From a virus: a stretch of 64,000 nt of DNA. Position numbers and translations under genes: made by a program. The DNA is taken from IMG/VR virus record IMGVR_UViG_3300031834_000002, positions 25,805-89,804 of that record; one strand, 5' to 3'. The notes beneath the pieces were generated by a model. That model was given only the letters and a program-made list of their open reading frames with translations, made no database searches and was not told the DNA's origin. This document shows positions 51,144-59,020 of this stretch, one piece after another (the stretch's first letter is position 1; every line of letters begins with the position of its first letter).

Positions 51144-53186
51144 TTACCTTGTTCTTGGTTGTTTACCTTCTGCTTTTGCAGTTATTTCGTCTCTATATTT
51201 TTTTAAAGTATCTTCATTAGTAAGTTTAGTGCCAGCAATTGAACTGGTTTCTAAATTTGCTTGAATAAGTTTTGCATCTGAAAATTTAGTTGTATCTATT
51301 AAATCTTCATCCGAAAGATTTTTACCAGCATCTCCGAGTTCTTTTCGTCTTTTATTTATTTCTTCCGCATTTGCTTTGTAAAACTCAATCTTCTCTTCCA
51401 TTGTTTTTATAATAGACGCTTTTTCTTTCTTCATATCTTTAATCTTTTTATCTAATTTACGAAGTTCAAGTTTATGTTTCTTTGTTTTCTTTTCTTCTTT
51501 TGTTTCTTCTTTCGCAACTTCTACTTTAATCTCTTCGACCTTCGGAGTTTCTTCAGTCTTTGCTTCTACAAGAGTTTCTACTTTTATCTCTACTATAGGA
51601 GCAACTACTTCTTCTACCTTCGCTTCAACAACTGGAGCAACTATTGTCTCTTCGACGTTTATTACTTGGGGTATTGGTTCAACAAGTTTTTCTTCCTCTT
51701 TTGCCACGACAGGTATAACAGTTTCGGCAACTACCACTTTTACCTCTGCTACCTCTGATTGGGCAATTGGAGTAGAAGCAACTATAACTTCAACAATATT
51801 TTCTACTGATTTCTGTTCCATTTTTAATTCTCCTTTTGCTTCTTCTTTAATAGCAGATTTATCTATATTTAACTCGTCTGCTTTCGAGGGTATTTCTTCT
51901 GATGCCTTTATTGGTTCTATAATTTCAGTTATCTTAGATAATTGTTTTAATTGTCCATCTTTTAATATATCATGAATAAATGTTAATCCGCATTTTATAC
52001 ATTTTAAATTATAAGTAGTTACTTGAGAAGTTCCACTATAACTTATATAATTTCCACATTGTTTACAAGCAACATGTCCAATATGTAAAAATTGAATCAT
52101 ATTTAATACAGCATTTGGTTCTACTTTACTAAAAGCAATAGAATATTTCTTTGCACAAGAAAGACATTTAATCTCTCCTGAATTTTCTTCCTTCTTTAAT
52201 AGTCTCCAATTACGAGAACTACAAGAAGGACAAGAAATATTAAAATCTATAATCTGAGGAGGATAAAGTATATCGCCTTTATCATTAATAATAGCAAAAC
52301 ATTCAGAACATTTTATTTCTGAAGTTAAAACTTGTGGTTTGTCAAATTCATGTTGACAATTTGCACATTTAATTTTAGAAATTATTATTGGTGCTGGTAA
52401 TTGTGTATCTACTGGTTTTGGTTCTATTTTTATATCTACAACTTTTACTTCTTCTACTTTTGGAGTTTCTACTGGAAGAACTGTTGCTTCCTCTATATTA
52501 CATTTTCCACATTTACGACATATTGATTCTCCATGAATAATCAAATCTTCACATTTTGCTTTTGAAGCATATACTAAATTCTCTATATCTTTTCCAATAT
52601 TTTCTTTCGCTATCTCAAGAACTTTTGCATCAGGAAAAGCTGGTTTTTCTTTAAATAATAAAGCACCGCCAGCAATCTCCATATCATGTAATTCAAATGT
52701 TCCATCTGCAAGCACTGTGCGTTTATTTTTAGGACTTAAAATTTCATATGAAGTTGTCAATTTTCCTGCTTTAAATAATTTTTGAGCATTTGCCCATTCA
52801 TCTGCAAAATTTAATTTATAAAATACTCCATAAGCTATAACGCTATCATCCTTAACTATATAACGATAATCTATATATGCACCACAAACATAATTTCTTT
52901 GATGGTCTATATCTATTGGAGTGCCTACTAAAGTTGGGAGAGCTTTAAGTAGTTCTTTTTTAGGAAGTCTTGCTTTATTCAAATTAGCTTCATTTGCAAA
53001 TGTATAAACAGTTTTAAATCCTGCAAGCGATTGTCTGTCTTTTAATTTTATACCTCTGGCTTCTGCTATTTGAAATATTTCATTTTGTTCCTTAGAATCA
53101 TCTTCAAGTAATTCGGTAGTAGAATTTTTTTCAAAATCTGCTAAAAATTCTTGAATAATCGCACTATTTAAAAGTTCATTTTCCAT
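51144..53186 (-). CDS. prohead protease fused to zinc ribbons and scaffold-like coiled coil
   Basis: 680 aa. Residues 50-190 look like a prohead serine protease: RLPKKELLKALPTLVGTPID, His95 in IDIDHQ, Ser146 in GKLTTSYEIL and HDMEIAGGALLF. Residues about 210-410 hold four Cx2C...Cx2C ribbons (CRKCGKC, CANC...CSEC, CPSC...CLSC, CKQC...CIKC). A V/E/A/P-rich low-complexity stretch and a C-terminal coiled coil (KLDKKIKDMKKEKASI) follow, as in scaffolds. Directly upstream of the capsid gene in transcription. Catalytic residues are assigned by eye. Confidence 0.72.
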   Translation of the reverse strand: MENELLNSAIIQEFLADFEKNSTTELLEDDSKEQNEIFQIAEARGIKLKDRQSLAGFKTVYTFANEANLNKARLPKKELLKALPTLVGTPIDIDHQRNYVCGAYIDYRYIVKDDSVIAYGVFYKLNFADEWANAQKLFKAGKLTTSYEILSPKNKRTVLADGTFELHDMEIAGGALLFKEKPAFPDAKVLEIAKENIGKDIENLVYASKAKCEDLIIHGESICRKCGKCNIEEATVLPVETPKVEEVKVVDIKIEPKPVDTQLPAPIIISKIKCANCQHEFDKPQVLTSEIKCSECFAIINDKGDILYPPQIIDFNISCPSCSSRNWRLLKKEENSGEIKCLSCAKKYSIAFSKVEPNAVLNMIQFLHIGHVACKQCGNYISYSGTSQVTTYNLKCIKCGLTFIHDILKDGQLKQLSKITEIIEPIKASEEIPSKADELNIDKSAIKEEAKGELKMEQKSVENIVEVIVASTPIAQSEVAEVKVVVAETVIPVVAKEEEKLVEPIPQVINVEETIVAPVVEAKVEEVVAPIVEIKVETLVEAKTEETPKVEEIKVEVAKEETKEEKKTKKHKLELRKLDKKIKDMKKEKASIIKTMEEKIEFYKANAEEINKRRKELGDAGKNLSDEDLIDTTKFSDAKLIQANLETSSIAGTKLTNEDTLKKYRDEITAKAEGKQPRTR

Positions 53187-53211
53187 AATAATCTCCCATT
53201 ATTTATTATTT

Positions 53212-53406
53212 TTAAGACCATTTTACTAATGAAGCATATTTGAATGTTCCACCTACTCCTAAATTTGTAGAAGTATAATAAATTTCTACATTATCGCCAA
53301 CTACTGCTTGTGTTATTGTAATTCCTGTAGTTCCTATATTATTATTATTATTTCCACCTACTACAGTCGTTCCATTATTAACTTTTTGAGTATATATTTG
53401 TTGCAC
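53212..53406 (-). CDS. C-terminal part of collagen-like fibre, separated by an in-frame UGA
   Basis: If translated alone it would start at GTG 53406, without a convincing ribosome site. The frame continues without other stops back to the UGA at 53434-53436: FTF-(UGA)-FFSIERNGAVQQIYTQ. The sequence GNNNNNIGTTGITIT and VEIYYTSTNLGVGGTFKYAS is a typical fibre C-terminal beta domain. It is better read as the distal half of the 53434-53736 gene, through readthrough or before a nonsense mutation. Confidence 0.5.
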   Translation of the reverse strand: MQQIYTQKVNNGTTVVGGNNNNNIGTTGITITQAVVGDNVEIYYTSTNLGVGGTFKYASLVKWS

Positions 53407-53433
53407 CGCACCATTTCTTTCTATTGAAAAAAA

Positions 53434-53736
53434 TCAAAATGTAAATTTATCGCTTTTTGGATAACTAAATAATAATTGAGGAGTGGATTGATTATCTAAA
53501 AGAGTAATTGGTGTAAATTCAATTGCTCCTCCAGCATCTCCCTTATCGCCTTTTTCGCCCTGAATTCCTTGTTCTCCTGTTTCGCCTTTGGCTCCGATTG
53601 CAGTTTCTTTTACAATTAAACTATTTTCTACCTGTATATCTTGAACTATAATAGGTAATACTTCTATCGTTTCATGAGTTTCTGAATTAAAAGTGGTCGT
53701 TTGCCCTGTTGTTTTTATTTTTCTTTTTATAGACAT
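53434..53736 (-). CDS. collagen-like fibre protein, N-terminal part ending in UGA
   Basis: 100 aa with an N-terminal segment (KIKTTGQTTTFNSETHE), a collagen-like GAKGETGEQGIQGEKGDKGD stretch of Gly-X-Y triplets, then the beginning of a beta domain (FTPITLLDNQS, LFSYPKSDKFTF) that is cut by UGA. Trimeric fibre or spike on the virion. The domain is completed in the same frame by the following 73 codons, so the full product would be about 173 residues plus the recoded position. Confidence 0.7.
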   Translation of the reverse strand: MSIKRKIKTTGQTTTFNSETHETIEVLPIIVQDIQVENSLIVKETAIGAKGETGEQGIQGEKGDKGDAGGAIEFTPITLLDNQSTPQLLFSYPKSDKFTF

Positions 53737-53737
53737 A

Positions 53738-54805
53738 TTATAATTCTTCCTGATTTATTAGCCCATCGTTATCTATTGTTATTCTCCATCTTGTTCCGTC
53801 GGGAGATTTTAAAATTATTCCTTTTAATGCATCAGTTATTTCTAAATTTTTGAATTTTATATTTCCATCTGCTTTTACCTCTGCGTCGTAATCTATTCCA
53901 TCTCCTTCTTGCGATTGAACTCCAAAAACAGTTTCATAAGGAGAAACTATAATTGCAGTTGGTGTTTGAGTTGGAGTAGTTGTGCTTCTAATTCTAATAA
54001 AATTTCCTAAAAATCCATTAATTGTCGTCATTTTCCAATCAGATGGATTATTATAAAATAATTTTCCAGATTGTGTTAAATTTAAAGTTCCGTCATCAAT
54101 TAAACCAACATCTACCCAAGTATCTTCTTCATTAAAATATTCAACAACTAAATTTATTCCTATACCAACTGTATCTATAGCAAAATATATTTCTCCATAC
54201 CAATAATTCATATTATCTACTGATACATAAAATCTATCATTATTATCTGTTAATATATCAAAAGGAATTCCAGTTTTTGTTCTTGCTTTATCAGTTAAAT
54301 CGGTATAATCGGCTCCATCAAAATAACATACCGAACTAAAAGGGTAAGGCGTAATTGCGACTTCTCTATATTGTCCTTTAATATTATCTGCACCAATGAC
54401 CATTTTATTTGTTAATACCTGTCCATCATTATCGCCAACAATATTTCCTGTAATCCCATGCACTCCAGTTGTAGCGTCTATGTGGTCTTGAACAGAAATT
54501 CCACTGTCATTAGTAGGAACAGTATCGGCGATTTGATTATCGCTATTTGGTGCATGAGAAATTCCTTGTAATGAATCGAGTTTATCCTGAACAGATATAC
54601 CAGATTCATCTGTTGGGACTGTATATGCTGTTTGATTATCGCTTTCAGGAGAATGTTTTTTTAAAATTGCATCGGCTATATCGAGGTCGGCTTTTACTTC
54701 ATCTAAAGTAATTCCTCCTGATGATAAAGAAGCAACATATTCATCAGTAAGTATTCTCTGTAATAATCCTGTTGTAGGATTGATAATATTTTTATATTTT
54801 TTCAT
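53738..54805 (-). CDS. tail or head fibre protein, 355 aa
   Basis: The N-terminal anchor YKNIINPTTGLLQRILTDEY is shared with the 527-aa fibre at 55184. A linker repeats the unit SDNQ.A.TVPT..SGISVQD twice. The C-terminal part is beta-rich (DGTLNLTQSGKLFYNN, GIILKSPDGTRWRI), typical of fibre tips. It lies in a block of four appendage genes between portal and protease. Confidence 0.65.
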   Translation of the reverse strand: MKKYKNIINPTTGLLQRILTDEYVASLSSGGITLDEVKADLDIADAILKKHSPESDNQTAYTVPTDESGISVQDKLDSLQGISHAPNSDNQIADTVPTNDSGISVQDHIDATTGVHGITGNIVGDNDGQVLTNKMVIGADNIKGQYREVAITPYPFSSVCYFDGADYTDLTDKARTKTGIPFDILTDNNDRFYVSVDNMNYWYGEIYFAIDTVGIGINLVVEYFNEEDTWVDVGLIDDGTLNLTQSGKLFYNNPSDWKMTTINGFLGNFIRIRSTTTPTQTPTAIIVSPYETVFGVQSQEGDGIDYDAEVKADGNIKFKNLEITDALKGIILKSPDGTRWRITIDNDGLINQEEL

Positions 54806-54823
54806 ATTATTTTTCCTTTTTAT

Positions 54824-55156
54824 TTAATCTATTTTACTATATCCTGCTAAGTCTGCAACAGATTTTGCAAGTGTTCGTAATGTTTGATATTCTATATATT
54901 CATCGTTATTAGGATTTAAAAGTTCATTATTAATTAAAGCAATTTCTGCATCTATAGAATGAGTATTTCTAATAATAGCACTAATAATTTTATCTCTTGT
55001 TACTTCTCCTTCTATTTCAACATAAGAGAAATTATAACTAATATGAGATTCATTATTTATATCTTGATAAGTTGTTTCTATAATATTAAAACGAATTTGT
55101 GTTTTATTATTTGATTTTATTGTAATTTCTGGATAAGTATATGAATTTCCTATCAT
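54824..55156 (-). CDS. conserved small phage protein, 110 aa
   Basis: SYNFSYVEIEGEVTRDKIIS followed by AIIRNTHSIDAEIALINN and EYIEYQTLRTLAK resembles a phage small-protein family of unknown role commonly placed beside fibres (tr..Ii.AiI...ys...e.al..n). Possibly a fibre assembly or attachment protein. Confidence 0.55.
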   Translation of the reverse strand: MIGNSYTYPEITIKSNNKTQIRFNIIETTYQDINNESHISYNFSYVEIEGEVTRDKIISAIIRNTHSIDAEIALINNELLNPNNDEYIEYQTLRTLAKSVADLAGYSKID

Positions 55157-55183
55157 ATTTATATCTCCTTTAAAAAGTTTTTA

Positions 55184-56767
55184 TTATTTTCTAAAACATA
55201 ATCGAGAACCAGCACTTGCGTTAGAAAAATTAGAATCAACCAAAGCAGTAAGTAAATAGAAAAAACCAGCTTCTAATCCTACATAACAAGCCCCTCCAGT
55301 AGCAACTGGTTGCCATCCTGCCATTTGAGAATAATTATCTGTAATCTTATGAGAACTATCTGCTCCAGTAGATGCTGGTAAAAATCCTCTTGCTATATTA
55401 AGTAAAGTATCTTGATAGCCATCAGAATTAATATTATCTATTCCTATATCTGTATAATTAACTAAAGTATCGTCGGCTAAATTTAAAGCATTATTACAGA
55501 TATAACTACGATTGTTATTTATATTTATACCATCTACAAATTTCCATAAATGTCCAAAGAAATTTTCAATACCACGATAACTCATGTATTTAGATGCTTC
55601 TGATGCATAACCAGTTCCACCTGCATTATTTCCAGATACATTGCCAATACTATTACTATTTCCAGTTGGTGCAAATGGATAAAAAAGTATATCATACCAA
55701 TCCGTTACATTTGTAATACCGCTTCCAATCATTGTTTGAGAATTAAAAGAAGCATATTCTACTAAATATAATAATTGTATGGCAGAATATACATCGTATA
55801 ACATACCTGTCCAATTAGTTCCTCTTTTACTTGCCATTATTCTACCTTCTGAACGTGTATGATTGGTTACAGGTCTTTTTCCAGAAACGCTACTTAATAT
55901 ATCTTCAGATGATGTAATTAAACTTTCAAATGTATAGTCTGCATAAATAGACTCAGAATAATCGTATAATACTGCTTCATAAGCACCTACATAAATATAA
56001 TCAAGTTCTACTGCATCAGATAAAAAAGCTGGATGAACATCAAATCCAACTTGTGCTTGCGAACTAATTTCCCATGTATGTATTGTTCCTGCATAAGAAT
56101 GTTTATACCAAAATTTTGGAATTTCTACCATTACTTGTCCATCTGCACCTGTTAAATCAGATGCAGTTATCATATCCTCTTTTTTTGTAGAATCTGTAGC
56201 ACCAAGATAATAATTAACTGTTCCATTATTTAATACAACGCATCTTCTCATACTTCTTTGAATTGGTAAGTATGGAGAATTGAGAGTCTGTCCTACTGGT
56301 TGACCAAGTGTATCTCCTGTTCTTACATAAGTATCTGCAAATTCATCCCAAGAAACTCCATATGTAACACTGGTGTCTAAAGTAGTTGCATCGTCTTCAT
56401 TAGAAGGTAAACTTATACCACTTAAATTTATTGCACTTACTCTATAATTATATTCTGTAGTAGGAGTTAATTCTATATCTGAATAAGTTACATCGGTATT
56501 TCCAGTGTCAGATATTATTGTAGACCATCCTCCATCAATTGGAGATTCTCTTTCTATTTTATATCCTATAATTAGACTACTTCCATCATCTAAAGGAGCT
56601 ACCCAAACTAAATCTATAATACTATCTGATACAGTAGTCGCAACAAGAGAAGTTGGTGCATCTGGCACGATACCTATATTACCTTGTAAAGAAGCAATAT
56701 ATTCGTCCGTATGAACTTTTTGAAGTCTACCTGTATGAGGATTTATAATATATTTATATTCGTTCAT
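55184..56767 (-). CDS. fibre protein with FN3 domain and C-type-lectin-like tip
   Basis: 527 aa. Anchor NEYKYIINPHTGRLQKVHTD (shared with the 355-aa fibre), then a fibronectin type III domain (PDAPTSLVATTVSDSIIDLV ... YRVSAINLSG), then a C-terminal domain with YRGIENFFGHLWKFVDGI, FLPASTG and GSRLCFRK. That ending is the pattern of lectin-fold adhesin tips in phages, which bind receptors and may be diversified. No reverse transcriptase or template repeat was seen in the window. Confidence 0.7.
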   Translation of the reverse strand: MNEYKYIINPHTGRLQKVHTDEYIASLQGNIGIVPDAPTSLVATTVSDSIIDLVWVAPLDDGSSLIIGYKIERESPIDGGWSTIISDTGNTDVTYSDIELTPTTEYNYRVSAINLSGISLPSNEDDATTLDTSVTYGVSWDEFADTYVRTGDTLGQPVGQTLNSPYLPIQRSMRRCVVLNNGTVNYYLGATDSTKKEDMITASDLTGADGQVMVEIPKFWYKHSYAGTIHTWEISSQAQVGFDVHPAFLSDAVELDYIYVGAYEAVLYDYSESIYADYTFESLITSSEDILSSVSGKRPVTNHTRSEGRIMASKRGTNWTGMLYDVYSAIQLLYLVEYASFNSQTMIGSGITNVTDWYDILFYPFAPTGNSNSIGNVSGNNAGGTGYASEASKYMSYRGIENFFGHLWKFVDGININNNRSYICNNALNLADDTLVNYTDIGIDNINSDGYQDTLLNIARGFLPASTGADSSHKITDNYSQMAGWQPVATGGACYVGLEAGFFYLLTALVDSNFSNASAGSRLCFRK

Positions 56768-56771
56768 ATTT

Positions 56772-57014
56772 TTATCCTTTTGCTAATCTGTCAAAAGTAG
56801 TATAATTTAATTCTGTTCGGTCTTCCCATTTTTCCGTTCCTTTTCCTGCATTAACATATAAATATTCTGTGTCATCACTATTTCCTCGCATTATTACTGA
56901 TTGTCCAGATGGATGTATATAAAGGTAATAAGTATACTCTTCTCCTGATTCAGGAACAGAGATTTTATGAATAACAAAATCTGATAATGGAATGTTCAAA
57001 TATTCCGTTGGCAT
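56772..57014 (-). CDS. small phage protein, 80 aa
   Basis: Beta-rich protein: LSDFVIHKISVPESG, EYTYYLYIHPSGQSVIMRGN and WEDRTELNYTTFDRLAKG. Located between portal and fibre. Possibly a fibre-attachment or capsid-related small protein; not recognised. Confidence 0.55.
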   Translation of the reverse strand: MPTEYLNIPLSDFVIHKISVPESGEEYTYYLYIHPSGQSVIMRGNSDDTEYLYVNAGKGTEKWEDRTELNYTTFDRLAKG

Positions 57015-57032
57015 TTTAGTTCTCCTTTTAAA

Positions 57033-59018
57033 TTATTTTCCTTTTATTTTGTCTTTTAATCTTTCAAAAAATCCTTTGTTTTCTTTTATTTGTCTAATCT
57101 GACTATTTGCTACCCTAAAAGCATACTTCTCTGCTATTTTAGTATCTCCTGTTTTACTTAACATATATCTAAAAGCATTGTTAAAAATATTTTTCCAAGC
57201 ATCTTGTTTAGTTGTTGACATCTTTTTTACATAATCAGGCAATGATTGTAAAGTTGTATAAGGTGCAGTAATTAAATCATATTTTTCTACTGTTGCAACA
57301 AAAGCAGAAGAATGTTGTATTAACCAATCCTGTGCTTTTTGGTCATCCCATTTCGTCTTTAAGAATAAATAAGATTGTATTGTTGTAGTTTTTGCTCCTT
57401 TTATTTTTCCTACGATTGCTTTAATTCCTTTTGATGGAGAAAGAGTAACTGTTCTAAAAGATTTTTCATCAAATTTATTAGGTTCAACTTGTCTATATCT
57501 TAAATATGTATTGGTAACTCTAAGATTTGTTTTTAATACTGCTATTTCAAGGTCTACTTCTTCATCAAAAGAATTTATAAAATCATATGATGTAGGTTCG
57601 TCTTCTTCTAAAGAAGCCATCTTAAAATTTTTCTTTTCCACACTTACTTTATCTAAAGGAATATTAACATCTTGCGGATTTCCTTCAGGATTTGTTCCTT
57701 GAACATCTATTCCTTTGGCTTCTTGATTCTGAGTAATTTGTGGATACATAATGTAATCTATACCATCTTTTGCTTCTTTTTCTCTACGATAAACTTCAGT
57801 TTTAAAATCAGTTTCTCCGACAAGTTCAATATAAGTTTTCTTTGACAAACATCCTCTATCATATAAAGCCCTAATAGAAGTTTTAAATTCGCCAGTCATA
57901 AATGCTTTTACTGGTGAAGAACAAACATAAAATTCAGAATTAGTATATTTTATATGAGTATCATTTTTTGTTTTAATTAATACCAAAAGTTGTCTTAGTA
58001 TATCTTTAAAAGATTCTACTCCAGCATTTACTTCTTGTATAAATGCTTTAGGATTTAAAGTGCTTTCTCTGCGAGTAGAACTTATTCCCTGAATAACATC
58101 TATAAATCCAAGACCTGAAAGAATATTTCTCTCTGCTTGTTCGAATAATACAGTATCGAAAATTGTTTTTAAATCTGGAATAAAATGTTTTATATCTTCA
58201 TCAAAATTTGTAACTCTTATAGGAGTTTTTATTTGTTTATCTCCTAAATTAGTAGTTCTCATTTCAGTCATTAATTCTTGAAATTGATTTGCTATATTTT
58301 GTAATTCAGGTTGACTATATGTTTTGCCCTGAAGAGTAAGTGCTTCACTGCCTTTTTTAGCAAGTAAAAGATATGGTATAATTTGGTCAAGAATTTCTGT
58401 TTCTTTATTTTTTAGAGATTTTATAATTTCTGAATTATGATATATTCCTCGTTTTATTAGATAAGGAATAGGATATTTATCAAACCAACGACAAGAAGGA
58501 CGATTAATAATTGCTGATTTAGAATTTATAGATTCTTTAGATTCTCCTATAAAATATTTATAACTATCAATCTGTAAATTAGTATTTTTTTCATTAATAT
58601 CTTCTGCATGAATACTACTACCATCTACAAAAAACATTTTAGTTGGTAGTATTAAATCTGTATTTTTAAATTTTTCCCATTTGGCAATTTGTAATACCGC
58701 AAAAGACGAACCTTTCCATCTCTCTTTAAAATATTCAGAAGCTAATGCTTTAATACCCATTGGAGCTATACCTAAATCTATATTAACAGTATCTAACCAT
58801 TCTTCGCATATATCATTAAAGGTAGGGCTATCTGTCTCAATACTAAAATCAACAGTAGCACTTGTAACTGCAAAATCAGTTAAAACATCTATAAGACCAG
58901 TAACATCATCTTGTAACATAGTTTTTATTGCAAGGCATTGAGAAGAAAAATCTATAGGAGTTGTTGTTTTTCTAAGTAAAAGTGAAAAGAGAGTGTTCGC
59001 TAAGAAACCTGTGTCCAT
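57033..59018 (-). CDS. portal protein with C-terminal ChaB-like domain
   Basis: 661 aa. Order after TerL and helical content fit the portal that forms the dodecameric DNA channel. Portal-like segments are SLLLRKTTTPIDF, LLAKKGSEALTLQGK, NILSGLGFIDVIQG and VYRREKEAKDGIDY. The C-terminal 70 residues, SLPDYVKKMSTTKQDAWKNI with FNNAFRYML and AEKYAFRVANSQI, match a ChaB domain (LP..VK..p...Q..w..vFN.A). The region between carries a long linker. ChaB in a portal is unusual. CTGGAGAA precedes the ATG. Confidence 0.78.
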   Translation of the reverse strand: MDTGFLANTLFSLLLRKTTTPIDFSSQCLAIKTMLQDDVTGLIDVLTDFAVTSATVDFSIETDSPTFNDICEEWLDTVNIDLGIAPMGIKALASEYFKERWKGSSFAVLQIAKWEKFKNTDLILPTKMFFVDGSSIHAEDINEKNTNLQIDSYKYFIGESKESINSKSAIINRPSCRWFDKYPIPYLIKRGIYHNSEIIKSLKNKETEILDQIIPYLLLAKKGSEALTLQGKTYSQPELQNIANQFQELMTEMRTTNLGDKQIKTPIRVTNFDEDIKHFIPDLKTIFDTVLFEQAERNILSGLGFIDVIQGISSTRRESTLNPKAFIQEVNAGVESFKDILRQLLVLIKTKNDTHIKYTNSEFYVCSSPVKAFMTGEFKTSIRALYDRGCLSKKTYIELVGETDFKTEVYRREKEAKDGIDYIMYPQITQNQEAKGIDVQGTNPEGNPQDVNIPLDKVSVEKKNFKMASLEEDEPTSYDFINSFDEEVDLEIAVLKTNLRVTNTYLRYRQVEPNKFDEKSFRTVTLSPSKGIKAIVGKIKGAKTTTIQSYLFLKTKWDDQKAQDWLIQHSSAFVATVEKYDLITAPYTTLQSLPDYVKKMSTTKQDAWKNIFNNAFRYMLSKTGDTKIAEKYAFRVANSQIRQIKENKGFFERLKDKIKGK

Positions 59019-59020
59019 AA

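Noticed and set aside
53434-53436. Alternative genetic code with UGA read as an amino acid
   Set aside because: Many genes end in UGA with ATGA overlaps at correct positions, so UGA is a normal stop; only local readthrough remains possible.
55184-55400. Diversity-generating retroelement target
   Set aside because: The fibre tip looks lectin-like, but no reverse transcriptase, no accessory gene and no template repeat were found in the window, and codons there do not show an AAY-rich pattern.
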